DNA of 64,000 bases from Asticcacaulis sp. AC466 (GTDB lineage: Bacteria > Pseudomonadota > Alphaproteobacteria > Caulobacterales > Caulobacteraceae), in NCBI RefSeq assembly GCF_000495815.1, contig NZ_AWGE01000017.1, positions 1 through 64,000 on the forward strand. The letters run 5' to 3'. Under the pieces are notes generated by a model that was given only the letters and a program-made list of their open reading frames with translations, had not been told where the DNA came from and did no database searches. Positions within the stretch are counted from its first letter, which is position 1. Each line of letters starts with the position of its first letter. Both the position numbers and the translations under genes were made by a program. This document shows, piece by piece, positions 42,790 to 51,080 of the stretch.

Positions 42790-43619
42790 ATTACAGACAC
42801 GGCTTTCACGCCGGAAATTTTGCCGATTTGGCCAAACACGCAGCGGTATTGACGCTTTTGCGCCTGCTGCGCGATGGCGATCAGCCGCAAATGGTGATCG
42901 ATACCCATGCCGGCGCGGGGTTCTATGACCTATCCAATCCGGACTTCGCGCGGTCCCGTGAGGCGGAGGCGGGCATCAAGTATCTGATGAGCCGCGATGT
43001 GCCCGATAGCCTGAAGCCATTGGCCGACTATGTTCGCGCCAAGAACGCCAAGGCCGGTTTCAAGGACCGCATCGGCATCTATCCCGGTTCGCCGGTCCTG
43101 ATCCTCGATCACCAGCGTCCGAACGATCAATATGTCGGCTGCGAACTGCGCGATGACGACTATCGTCTGCTATACGACCGGATCGAGCCGCGCGGCCAGG
43201 CCATAAAGGCGGATGGCTACAAGATCGCGTTGCAGGTGATGGACACCCCCAATGCGCTTTTGTATCTGATCGATCCGCCGTTTGAAAAGGCCGACGATTA
43301 TGCCCGCATAACCTCCACCTTGCGGGACGTTCTGACCTTGCGACCGGATGCGCGGGCGCTGATCTGGCTGCCGTTGAAGGACCTTGAAACCTTCGATGCC
43401 TGGCTAAGGCACATGGAGCGTGAAATCGGCGAGGTAACGGAAATTCTCGTCGCCGAATTACGCCTGCGTCCCCTCTGGAACCCGATGAAGATGAACGGGT
43501 GCGCCTTGGTTGCGGTCAATGCACCTGAGGCCTTTACGCCGTTATTGACGGCAATTTCCGAAGATGTGGTCAGAACCTTCGGCGAAGAGGGGGCTGTGGC
43601 CAAGGTCCGCATTTTGTGA
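42786..43619 (+). CDS. rlmJ: 23S rRNA (adenine(2030)-N6)-methyltransferase RlmJ
   Basis: A 277-residue SAM-dependent methyltransferase. MNYRHGFHAGNFADLAKHAAV is the diagnostic N-terminus, DTHAGAGFYDL binds SAM and LIDPPFEKADDY is the catalytic D/NPPF motif for adenine N6. E. coli RlmJ methylates A2030 of 23S rRNA. The ATGA overlap with the MmcQ gene marks co-translation. The length is normal. Confidence 0.95.
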   Translation: MNYRHGFHAGNFADLAKHAAVLTLLRLLRDGDQPQMVIDTHAGAGFYDLSNPDFARSREAEAGIKYLMSRDVPDSLKPLADYVRAKNAKAGFKDRIGIYPGSPVLILDHQRPNDQYVGCELRDDDYRLLYDRIEPRGQAIKADGYKIALQVMDTPNALLYLIDPPFEKADDYARITSTLRDVLTLRPDARALIWLPLKDLETFDAWLRHMEREIGEVTEILVAELRLRPLWNPMKMNGCALVAVNAPEAFTPLLTAISEDVVRTFGEEGAVAKVRIL

Positions 43620-43707
43620 TGACTCGCCTCATTGGAGACTTGTCATTTTCGTGTTATGCTGCGGCGCAATATGGATTGTTTGCCACTGCAGCCACACAGA
43701 GGATACC

Positions 43708-44295
43708 ATGCTCACCATGACTGACCCTGAATTAACCAAATTCGCCACTGTCCCGACCCCCGAAGAAATGAAGGCCGCGTCCGAGAAGGTCATGAATTTC
43801 TGGGTCGGCGCCTTGTCTCCCATGTGGGTGCCTTTTTGGGCCGCTTCCAGCTTCGGGCTGAGTGCATGGGCCATGACCCAGAGCCTCGGCAAGAGCGAGG
43901 GGCTGCTGAAGGAAATCCCCGAAATGGCGAAAATGGCCCCGAAATGGCCTGGGTTCATGGGCGTTTGGGGCGCGCTTACGCCGTCGCAGCTTGCCGAAAA
44001 GAGCGTCGATGCCGCCGATACCATTGCCGATGCGGTCGCATCGACGGCAAAGGCCGCTGAAAAAGTGGTAGATGAGGCTTCAGGCGCGGTGGTCCAGGCG
44101 GTGGACGCCGCACCTGAGCCCAAGGTCGTGTTTGATCCGGTGGTCGAAGCGCCCGTCGCCATTCAGCCTGCGGCCGTCGAAGCACCGGCGGTGCTGAAAG
44201 AAGCCGCCAAGGCGGCGCCAAAGCCGGCTAGCCCGAAAGCAACGCCCAAGCCGATCGCCAAGGCTGTATCGGCGGTAAAGCCCAAGCAGCCTTAA
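43708..44295 (+). CDS. Hypothetical protein with Ala/Pro/Lys-rich tail
   Basis: A 195-residue protein not assigned to a family. The first third holds an amphipathic, Trp-rich segment (FWVGALSPMWVPFWAASSF) followed by LSAWAMTQSL. Residues about 95-130 are an Ala/Val helix with acidic spacing (SVDAADTIADAVASTAKAAE), and the tail is made of APKPASPKATPKPIAKA-like units. The layout recalls phasins and other granule- or nucleoid-associated proteins, but I see no firm signature. AGAGGA stands before the ATG at 43708. It is monocistronic, 88 bp after rlmJ. Confidence 0.65.
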   Translation: MLTMTDPELTKFATVPTPEEMKAASEKVMNFWVGALSPMWVPFWAASSFGLSAWAMTQSLGKSEGLLKEIPEMAKMAPKWPGFMGVWGALTPSQLAEKSVDAADTIADAVASTAKAAEKVVDEASGAVVQAVDAAPEPKVVFDPVVEAPVAIQPAAVEAPAVLKEAAKAAPKPASPKATPKPIAKAVSAVKPKQP

Positions 44296-44308
44296 GGCCG
44301 AAGCAACC

Positions 44309-45244
44309 CTAAGGCATGGCGTTCCGTACGGGACGAATATCAAAAACGATAGGGCGATGGTCGGATCCATCGAACGGCCCGGCGTGACGGCGGCTGAACG
44401 TGAGGTCGTGGCTCGCCAGGCCGTTGTCGATGGTAATACGGAATATACCCGGCAAAAAGGTCGGCCACGTGCCGCGAAACGCCGGGGCTATGTGTAAGCC
44501 TGTGCGCTTGGCCAGATCCTGCAATCGAACGGCGCAAGGGGACGAGTTGAAGTCCCCAACCACCACAAAGCGTTCAGTCGTCATGGGGGTAATCGTGTGC
44601 GCCAGGCGATCGAATTGACGCGGTTGGTCTTGTGCGCCCGTATAGGGCCATGGACGCGTCAGGTGGGCGACTGCCAGGGTCAGGGGGCCGTCCGGCGTCT
44701 TTACCTTCACCGTCATGAGCGCGAAGCCCGTGGGATAATTCTGCTGATCCGACAAGGGATACCGTGAGGCGACGACCATGTCGTAACGGGTCGCAATGTA
44801 CGGACGGTTGGCCTTCAGGCCTTCCACCAATTGATCACGGTAGTGCTGGTTCGCCTCGACGACGGCGACCACATCCGGGTTCTGCTTTTCCACCCATGGC
44901 AGCAGCTTTTCCGGGGTCGTGTTGCGGATAAGCAGGTTGGCGAACATCATCCGCACGGCGGGTCGCGACGGATCGGAAACCCCTTGTACCGGATGCCCCT
45001 GCGGCCAGATAGACGCAATCAGTAGCGCCGCCGCCAGCGTAGCAAGGCCCGCCGCACCCTTTTGGCGCACAAGCCAAAGGGCCACGGCCAGAAGGCATAC
45101 GCCGCTGGTGATTGGGACGCTGAAAATATCGATCAGATAGAGTTGCGGCCTGTGCGGGTTCATCAGGCATATTATGGCAACACCCATTGCCGCCAGCGCA
45201 GCCGCAAGACACAGGGCTCCGAAAAGCAGTTTGAGGAGGCGCAT
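44309..45244 (-). CDS. Membrane-anchored endonuclease/exonuclease/phosphatase family protein
   Basis: A 311-residue protein. Three hydrophobic helices come first (LLFGALCLAAALAAMGVAII, a second around LIDIFSVPITSGVCLLAVAL and a third around LATLAAALLIASIW), then a DNase I-like domain: MMFANLLIRN, VVAVVEANQHY, VVVGDFNSSP and GSDHRPIVFDI supply the metal and catalytic Glu/Asp/His. The catalytic domain probably faces the periplasm, acting on nucleic acid or phosphoester. The ATG at 45244 was chosen because MRLLKLLFG is a natural membrane start. Confidence 0.87.
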   Translation of the reverse strand: MRLLKLLFGALCLAAALAAMGVAIICLMNPHRPQLYLIDIFSVPITSGVCLLAVALWLVRQKGAAGLATLAAALLIASIWPQGHPVQGVSDPSRPAVRMMFANLLIRNTTPEKLLPWVEKQNPDVVAVVEANQHYRDQLVEGLKANRPYIATRYDMVVASRYPLSDQQNYPTGFALMTVKVKTPDGPLTLAVAHLTRPWPYTGAQDQPRQFDRLAHTITPMTTERFVVVGDFNSSPCAVRLQDLAKRTGLHIAPAFRGTWPTFLPGIFRITIDNGLASHDLTFSRRHAGPFDGSDHRPIVFDIRPVRNAMP

Positions 45245-45317
45245 GCGGCTATCCAAATCGTATTGACAAAAACGGCGTTCGCACCGCACTTGGTTAACAG
45301 GGTAGAGGAACCCGGCT

Positions 45318-45830
45318 ATGGGGGGCAAGGACGTGTTCGCGAAAAGCCAGGCTGATATCGACCAAATCTACGACTCTGTTGAGACCGTCAAGCGGTTGTC
45401 AGACCGCATTATCGGTATTGGGCCGATCAACATCATCGGCCTCGATGGGATTCTGGCGCTTTTGCCGATTCCCGGCCTGTCTACGGTCTATTCCGTTGGC
45501 GCGGGTCTGATCCTGCTTGTCCAGGGCGCGCGGGCGCGTGTCACGCCGCTAACCCTGATCCTCAGCCTGCTCATTCTGGCAATAGACGCCGGTATTACGA
45601 CGGTTGAGGACGTGGTCAAGGTTATCCCCGGCGCCGGCGCCGTGCTCGGGCTTATTCCAGGCGGTATCGACGCGTTGTTTCAGGGACACCTGTACGCGGC
45701 CCACTTGATTCAGCAGGATATAAAAAAGACCCTCTATATCGATGGAAAGCCCACGGATGGCGACCATCATGCCAATAGGTCGGAAATGCGCGCCACCAAA
45801 GGCAAGAAGCGGCTTGTCTATCTGGGCTGA
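45318..45830 (+). CDS. DUF4112 membrane protein
   Basis: A 170-residue protein of the DUF4112 family. VKRLSDRIIGIGPINIIGLDGILALLP leads into GLSTVYSVGAGLILLVQGAR, a second hydrophobic helix LTLILSLLILAIDAGIT, then VIPGAGAVLGLIPGGIDALF. The basic C-terminus ends KGKKRLVYLG. Function is unknown. It is divergent from the endonuclease/phosphatase-family gene across 73 bp. Confidence 0.85.
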   Translation: MGGKDVFAKSQADIDQIYDSVETVKRLSDRIIGIGPINIIGLDGILALLPIPGLSTVYSVGAGLILLVQGARARVTPLTLILSLLILAIDAGITTVEDVVKVIPGAGAVLGLIPGGIDALFQGHLYAAHLIQQDIKKTLYIDGKPTDGDHHANRSEMRATKGKKRLVYLG

Positions 45831-45978
45831 AACCCGCGTATAGGTGGCGAACGCCCGCGGTAATATGAAGTGGGGTTATTTACCCTGTTTTTGCAATTGT
45901 TGGGATAAAGCGCTATGGCCCTTCTATTGTCGCAATGTTACGGTATGTTACAGACTTGAACTCCAAAGGGTGCGTAAC

Positions 45979-46143
45979 ATGTTCCGCTTCAATTTTTCCT
46001 TGACCCGTCTAAAGCCTGCCCGCGCGCGTTTCGGCGTGAGCGAGGATGCGTTCAAACGGAAGCTGGATACATCGGACACCTTGCGCCATCTGTGTGGCTT
46101 CGACACGGAACTGTATCGGGCCATCAATGACCTTCACAACTGA
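45979..46143 (+). CDS. Small hypothetical protein
   Basis: A 54-residue protein beginning MFRFNFSLTRLKPARARFGV and ending LYRAINDLHN. AAGGG precedes the ATG at 45979. The sequence is basic at the N-terminus and acidic later, with no signal peptide or known motif. Its TGA overlaps the next gene's ATG (TGATG), so the pair is probably translated together. Confidence 0.6.
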   Translation: MFRFNFSLTRLKPARARFGVSEDAFKRKLDTSDTLRHLCGFDTELYRAINDLHN

Positions 46144-46325
46144 TGCCCGGCCAGCACCTTAAGAAGCAGGGCCGTGTGGAGCTGTGGGATAACGGCGTTG
46201 ACGCGCCTGAGGTTCGCTTTTCTGTTCGTTGGGGCGAAAATGAGCAGATGGATTATTCCCGGCTTGATCAGGCGGAAATGAAATTCGACGAAGAAGTCCA
46301 GGCTGCGCGATTCGACGCGGATTGA
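46143..46325 (+). CDS. Small hypothetical protein, coupled to its neighbour
   Basis: A 60-residue acidic protein (GRVELWDNGVDAPEVRFSV, then MKFDEEVQAARFDAD). The start overlaps the upstream stop as TGATG. No family is recognised. The length, coupling and position before a terminator and tRNA suggest a real gene, but it rests on context only. Confidence 0.55.
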   Translation: MPGQHLKKQGRVELWDNGVDAPEVRFSVRWGENEQMDYSRLDQAEMKFDEEVQAARFDAD

Positions 46326-46353
46326 GTCTAACAGGTATGGCCCAGAAACAGGT

Positions 46354-46384
46354 CGGGCCCCGTATCGTTTCCGACAGGGGCCCG
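46354..46384 (-). terminator. Terminator after tRNA-Thr
   Basis: CGGGCCCC (46354-46361) and GGGGCCCG (46377-46384) form the base of a hairpin extended by TGTCG/CGATA with a GAAA loop on the minus strand. It directly follows the tRNA CCA and may also stop the small-protein operon from the other side. Confidence 0.75.
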
Positions 46385-46385
46385 G

Positions 46386-46460
<75 letters not shown>

Positions 46461-46621
46461 CGACGGAATGTAAAAACATCCGAGGCGCGGGCTATAGCCA
46501 AAGTTTTTGAAAAGACAAAGCGAAAAGTGAAGGTGGTGGGCTGAAAAATGCCCCGGCTTGCATTTAATCCCCGGATTTCTTAAGTCGGAGCCACATACTT
46601 TCCTCCAGCCGGCCCCATTTC

Positions 46622-46858
46622 ATGTCCGATAGTCCAGACGAACCGCGCGAGCCGCAGGCCGCACCCAAGCGCCCCCAGAGCCAGCCCCAGACTCCGCCAA
46701 AGACTCAGCCCAAGACTCAGGCAGAGCGCCGCACCGCGCAGTTGCAGGCCGCCTTGCGTGAAAATCTGCGCCGCCGTAAGGTTGCTAACGGTAAGGCGGT
46801 GAATACGCCTGAACCTGACCATCACGAAAAAGCGAAACAAAACGACGGCGAAAAGTAG
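46622..46858 (+). CDS. Small Pro/Gln-rich conserved hypothetical protein
   Basis: A 78-residue hydrophilic protein. The first half is disordered (EPQAAPKRPQSQPQTPPKTQ); the second has a basic helix, RRTAQLQAALRENLRRRKVA, and a charged tail. Proteins of this shape, ending in LRxNLRRRK, precede murA in related genomes as I remember them. Function is unknown. It lies 93 bp before murA and may share its transcript. Confidence 0.65.
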   Translation: MSDSPDEPREPQAAPKRPQSQPQTPPKTQPKTQAERRTAQLQAALRENLRRRKVANGKAVNTPEPDHHEKAKQNDGEK

Positions 46859-46951
46859 TTTCAGGCTGTTGCCTGTAGCGCATTGTCATGTAGAAGCGCA
46901 CATTCGTTTCCTCGCGCCGGTCCGGCGCGATTTGCCTTGTACGGACGTATT

Positions 46952-48247
46952 ATGGATCGCATTGCCATCGAGGGCGGTAGCCCTCTTTTCGGGGACATAC
47001 CCATCTCGGGCGCCAAGAACTCCGCCATCAAGCTGATGGCCGCGTCCCTGCTGACCTCGGAACCTGTACGTCTGACCAACATGCCGCGTCTGGCTGACAC
47101 TCGGCTGCTCGGTCGCTTGCTGGCGCGTTTCGGGACGCAAATCAGCGAATCTGATGGACCGGACGGTCAGCAAACCGTGCTGCACACGCCGGAAATCACC
47201 TCTTCCTTCGCGCCCTATGAACTGGTCCGCCAGATGCGGGCCTCGTTCAATGTGCTGGGGCCGCTATTGGCCCGCACTGGCCATGCCAAGGTGTCCCTGC
47301 CGGGCGGGTGCACCATCGGCGCACGGCCGGTCGATCTGCACCTCAAGGCGCTGGAGGCGCTGGGCGCCCATATCGACATGCACGAGGGCTATGTGTTCGC
47401 CCAGGCGCCGCGAGGGTTGAAGGGCGCCGAGATCGAATTTCCCTTCGTTTCTGTCGGCGCGACCGAACACGCCCTGATGGCGGCCGTTCTGGCGCATGGC
47501 ACGACGGTTATGAAAAATTGCGCCTGCGAGCCGGAAATCGCTGATTTGGCCGAATGCTTGAACGCTATGGGCGCCAAGGTGTCGGGGCAGGGGACGACCA
47601 CTATCGTAGTCGAAGGCGTGACCTCGCTGCACGGTGCGGACTGGTCGGTGATCTGCGACCGCATTGAAGCCGGGACCTATGCCGTGGCCGGTGCCATGGC
47701 GGGCGGCGAAGTGCGCCTGACCCGGGTCCGTCCGGAACTGATTGCCATTCTGCTCGATAAGCTGGTTGAGGCCGGATGCGAGGTCGAACGCGGCGCCGAT
47801 ACGGTGACCATTCGCCGCAAGGATGCCAAGATCCGCCCGGTCGATCTGACCACCGACGTGTATCCGGGGTTCGCCACCGATTTGCAGGCGCAGTTCATGG
47901 CGCTTATGACCCTGGCCGACGGGGAAAGCGTTATCCGCGAGACAATTTTCGAGAACCGCTTCATGCACGTTCCGGAATTGAGCCGTCTTGGGGCTGACAT
48001 TCGCGTCACGGGCAATGAGGCCCGCGTACACGGCGTTACGGAACTGCGCGGCGCTCAGGTAATGGCGACGGACCTGCGGGCATCGGCCTGCCTGGTCATT
48101 GCCGGCCTGGCCGCGCGGGGCGAAACCATCGTCAACCGCGTCTATCACCTGGATCGCGGTTTCGAAAATCTGGAAGGCAAGTTGTCGGCCTGTGGCGCCA
48201 ATATCAGGCGGCTTAAGGGCGATAGCCCGATAATGGAAGAGGAATAA
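46952..48247 (+). CDS. murA: UDP-N-acetylglucosamine 1-carboxyvinyltransferase
   Basis: A 431-residue enzyme for the first committed step of peptidoglycan synthesis, transferring enolpyruvate to UDP-GlcNAc in the cytosol. [20 protein letters not shown] contains the substrate lysine and asparagine; the catalytic cysteine, target of fosfomycin, is in [15 protein letters not shown]. The ATG at 46952 gives the standard N-terminus MDRIAIEGG. The stop overlaps the next start (TAATG). Confidence 0.97.
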   Translation: MDRIAIEGGSPLFGDIPISGAKNSAIKLMAASLLTSEPVRLTNMPRLADTRLLGRLLARFGTQISESDGPDGQQTVLHTPEITSSFAPYELVRQMRASFNVLGPLLARTGHAKVSLPGGCTIGARPVDLHLKALEALGAHIDMHEGYVFAQAPRGLKGAEIEFPFVSVGATEHALMAAVLAHGTTVMKNCACEPEIADLAECLNAMGAKVSGQGTTTIVVEGVTSLHGADWSVICDRIEAGTYAVAGAMAGGEVRLTRVRPELIAILLDKLVEAGCEVERGADTVTIRRKDAKIRPVDLTTDVYPGFATDLQAQFMALMTLADGESVIRETIFENRFMHVPELSRLGADIRVTGNEARVHGVTELRGAQVMATDLRASACLVIAGLAARGETIVNRVYHLDRGFENLEGKLSACGANIRRLKGDSPIMEEE

Positions 48248-48705
48248 TGGGTTTGTTCGGTTTCGGTAAAGCGCCTGCCAAGCCCCTGCGCCTTCTGGCC
48301 CAGGATGCCGAAGACCTGCCTGCGATTTCTGCTCTGGTTCAGGACGCGGCGCTCAGGATGGCGGATATTGCTTACGATCCGGCCGGCCGGTCTGTAACCT
48401 TGCAGATGAGCCGTTTCTGTCATGAAAAAGCGGGCGCCGTGCCTTTGCGCGCCCCAAGCGTCCTGCGGATTTCTGACGTGACTGGCGTCAAAACGCGCGG
48501 CCTGGATACGAAACAAAAGACCTTGCCGCTCAGCCTGCTCGACATTGCCGCCGAACCGCTGGAAGCCCCCGCCTTCGCCTTGACCTTGCGGTTCGCCGGT
48601 GCGGCGGATCGTGATATGCGTATAGAGGTCGAATGCCTGGACGTACTGCTTCTCGACCTGGCGCCGCCGCGCCGCGCCAAGATGCTGCCAGATCACGCGC
48701 TGTAA
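48247..48705 (+). CDS. DUF2948 family protein
   Basis: A 152-residue protein typical of alphaproteobacteria. LRLLAQDAEDLPAISALVQD and VLRISDVTGVKTRGLDTKQK, with IEVECLDVLLLDLA near the end, follow the DUF2948 pattern. Function is unknown. It is coupled to murA by a 1-nt overlap. In Caulobacter-like genomes I recall hisD following it; here the UPF0262 gene comes next. Confidence 0.88.
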   Translation: MGLFGFGKAPAKPLRLLAQDAEDLPAISALVQDAALRMADIAYDPAGRSVTLQMSRFCHEKAGAVPLRAPSVLRISDVTGVKTRGLDTKQKTLPLSLLDIAAEPLEAPAFALTLRFAGAADRDMRIEVECLDVLLLDLAPPRRAKMLPDHAL

Positions 48706-48784
48706 AGTATTGCACCGCTAAGCCGACTTGCCAAATCACTGCGATTTGTGCTCATCGTAACGCGGACATTTGAGAGATTACATC

Positions 48785-49237
48785 ATGCGCATCGCCCGAA
48801 TCGATATCGACGAAGAGTCTTTGAGCGCGCCGTCCGACCAGGTGGAGCATGAACGCAAGGTCGCCATGTTCGACCTGATTGAAAAAAACAGCTTCGCTCC
48901 GGAAGGCGCCACGCAGGGGCCTTTCGATTTACGACTTGCGCTGGAAGACAACCGGCTGGTCTTCGATGTCACGGGACCGGATTTCGCGCGCAAGATCATG
49001 CTGTCGCTGGCGCCATTCAAAACCATGCTGCGCGATTATCGCATGATTTGCGAAAGCTATTATGACGCATTGAAAAACGCCACGCCGACCCAGATTGAGT
49101 CGATCGACATGGGGCGCCGCGGGGTTCACAACGAAGGCGCCGAATTGCTGAGCGAGCGGCTCAAGGGCAAGATCGCCATCGACCATGAAACGGCGCGGCG
49201 TTTGTTCACCCTGGTAAATGCGTTGGTCAGATCCTGA
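48785..49237 (+). CDS. UPF0262 family protein
   Basis: A 150-residue conserved alphaproteobacterial protein. It contains QVEHERKVAMFDLIEKNSFA, DFARKIMLSLAPFKTMLRDY and ALKNATPTQIESIDMGRRG, followed by LLSERLKGKIAIDHETARRL, all diagnostic. Function is unknown. The ATG at 48785 has GAGAG nearby; a TTG 15 nt upstream is an alternative. Confidence 0.92.
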   Translation: MRIARIDIDEESLSAPSDQVEHERKVAMFDLIEKNSFAPEGATQGPFDLRLALEDNRLVFDVTGPDFARKIMLSLAPFKTMLRDYRMICESYYDALKNATPTQIESIDMGRRGVHNEGAELLSERLKGKIAIDHETARRLFTLVNALVRS

Positions 49238-49592
49238 AAGCGCGGCCGCATTCAGAAGGGGTGAATGTGGCATGGTCAGGTGGGACGAGGTGCGGGGCAG
49301 TCGAGTCGGCAATAATTGCCTATCCTTATGAATTCATTACATTTTCTTCATTCATATTGGTTCATCAAAAGGGCCTGATTGCGGCGCAAACCGGCCATAT
49401 ATCACGCCGTTCGCCTTATACGGGGCCAGACCGTGACCATAAGGTCTTATTTGGCTGCAATTACCCTAAAATGACCTCGTAATAGCCCCACGAAGGCCCG
49501 GTCGGATCTCCATATTACAGTCAGGCGACAAGATGATCGCCCGGCCCGCATCCTCCCCGATGCGTGACCCATTTAAATTTGGAGCACAGACT
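49238..49592. other. Intergenic region before the outer-membrane protein gene
   Basis: This 355-bp stretch is AT-rich in its middle and contains no recognisable gene, RNA or strong hairpin. It probably holds the promoter of the outer-membrane protein gene; no clear -35/-10 pair stood out. The ribosome-binding site GGAG lies at its right end. Confidence 0.55.
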
Positions 49593-50111
49593 ATGAAGAC
49601 CTTTTTGATTGCTACGGCCGCTGTGGCCACCCTCGCTATCGGCACCGCTGCTTCGGCTCAGGACGTTGGTCACGTGTATGGCTCGCTCGGCTATCAGCAA
49701 ACCGACAACGATAAGACCGATACAAAGCTGGGCAGTGTCAACGCCCGCGTCGGCACTAAGATCACCCCGCACTTCGGCGTTGAAGGCGAAGCTGCTTTCG
49801 GCACCGATGATGACAACACCGCAGCCGGTCGCACCAAGCTGACCAACAAGGTAGGCGTCTACGGCGTCGGCTATCTACCGGTATCCAGCAGCTTTGACCT
49901 GATCGGCCGCGTCGGTGTTTCCGACACCAAGCTGAAGTCGCCTGCCGTAAATGGCAAGTATGAGCAAGGCACCGCCCTCGATTACGGTGTGGGCGCGCAA
50001 TATCACATCAATCCGGAATACGCCCTGCGCGCGGACTACACGCGTTCGGACTTCCAGAGCGATAAGGGTACCGCCAATACGGCCACTATCAGCCTCGTGA
50101 AGGCGTTCTAG
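49593..50111 (+). CDS. Outer-membrane beta-barrel protein
   Basis: A 172-residue exported protein. The signal peptide MKTFLIATAAVATLAIGTAA ends at SAQ. The mature part has amphipathic strands of an 8-stranded OmpA-like barrel (HVYGSLGYQQTDN, SVNARVGTKITPHFGVEGE, ALDYGVGAQYHINPEYALR) and ends ISLVKAF with the terminal phenylalanine recognised by the BAM machinery. The role is unknown, probably structural or adhesion. The ATG at 49593 follows GGAG. A strong terminator follows the gene. Confidence 0.88.
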   Translation: MKTFLIATAAVATLAIGTAASAQDVGHVYGSLGYQQTDNDKTDTKLGSVNARVGTKITPHFGVEGEAAFGTDDDNTAAGRTKLTNKVGVYGVGYLPVSSSFDLIGRVGVSDTKLKSPAVNGKYEQGTALDYGVGAQYHINPEYALRADYTRSDFQSDKGTANTATISLVKAF

Positions 50112-50135
50112 TTTCCCCCTTCTAGACCGCGTTTC

Positions 50136-50168
50136 ATGCGCCCCTTGCCTTCGCGGCAAGGGGCGCAT
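50136..50168 (+). terminator. Strong hairpin terminator
   Basis: ATGCGCCCCTTGCC and GGCAAGGGGCGCAT pair perfectly around TTCGC, followed by TTCGTTTT. It ends the outer-membrane protein transcript before infA. Confidence 0.88.
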
Positions 50169-50270
50169 TTCGTTTTAGGGCTTTCCACTTCCAGCCTTTG
50201 GGTATAAAGGGCGCAATCTCAATTTTCTCAACGGCCTGAGTCTTCAGCAGGCCGGTAACCAGAGGGCCGA

Positions 50271-50492
50271 ATGGCAAAAGAAGAACTACTCGAGTTTCCC
50301 GGCACCGTGGTCGAACTGCTTCCCAACGCGACGTTTCGCGTCAAGCTGGAAGAGTCGGGTCACGAGATCATCGCCCACACCGCAGGTAAGATGCGCAAGA
50401 ACCGCATTCGCGTCCTGGCCGGCGACCGCATTCTGGTTGAAATGACGCCCTACGACCTGACCAAGGGCCGCATCACCTACCGCTTCAAGTAA
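50271..50492 (+). CDS. infA: Translation initiation factor IF-1
   Basis: A 73-residue OB-fold protein that binds the ribosomal A site during initiation. [40 protein letters not shown] and [13 protein letters not shown] are near-invariant family segments. It starts a compact run infA-maf-RNase E/G-yacG; the gap to maf is 9 bp. Confidence 0.98.
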   Translation: MAKEELLEFPGTVVELLPNATFRVKLEESGHEIIAHTAGKMRKNRIRVLAGDRILVEMTPYDLTKGRITYRFK

Positions 50493-50501
50493 ATTTGTTC
50501 C

Positions 50502-51080
50502 GTGGCTGAACGCGCTAGATTTATTTTGGCCAGCGCCAGCCCGCGCCGCCGCGATTTGCTGGGCCTGATCGCCCTGGCCCCTGATGCTGTCGTCGCGGCG
50601 GATCTGGATGAAACCCAGCTGAAAACCGAAACACCGGCGCAACTCGCGCTGCGTCTGGCTGTGTCCAAGGCGCAGGCGGTGGCGATGGATACGGGCGCCT
50701 TCGTGCTGGCCGCGGATACGGTCGTGGCCGTGGGGCGTCGTGTGCTCGACAAGGCCGCCACGGACGCGGATGTCGCGGCGTGCCTCACCCTGCTGTCCGG
50801 TCGCGGGCATCGCGTCTATACGGGCGTGGCCGTGGTCAGTCCGTCGGGAAAGCTGTCGTCGCGGCTGGTTGAAACGCGCCTGACCTTCAAACGCCTGAGC
50901 GATGCGGACAGGACCGCCTATATCGCCTGCGGCGAAGGGGTGGGCAAGGCTGGTGGCTATGCCATCCAAGGCCTGGCAGGGGCGTTCGTGACGCAATTGG
51001 TGGGAAGCTACACCGGCGTGATGGGGCTGCCGCTGTATGAAACGCGCACCCTGCTCGAAGGCGCGGGCCTCAGCCGGTGA
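50502..51080 (+). CDS. maf: Maf-like nucleoside triphosphate pyrophosphatase
   Basis: A 192-residue Maf/Ham1-fold enzyme that hydrolyses non-canonical or modified nucleotides (dTTP/UTP- or m7GTP-type). ILASASPRRRDLLGL is the N-terminal signature, and VLAADTVVAVGRRVLDKA and KAGGYAIQGLAGAF complete the site. It begins with GTG at 50502. Its stop overlaps the next GTG (GTGA). Confidence 0.95.
   Translation: MAERARFILASASPRRRDLLGLIALAPDAVVAADLDETQLKTETPAQLALRLAVSKAQAVAMDTGAFVLAADTVVAVGRRVLDKAATDADVAACLTLLSGRGHRVYTGVAVVSPSGKLSSRLVETRLTFKRLSDADRTAYIACGEGVGKAGGYAIQGLAGAFVTQLVGSYTGVMGLPLYETRTLLEGAGLSR

Noticed and set aside
49261-49482. A 73-codon frame in the gap before the outer-membrane protein gene
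   Set aside because: It has no ribosome-binding site, no similarity and an unlikely residue mix.
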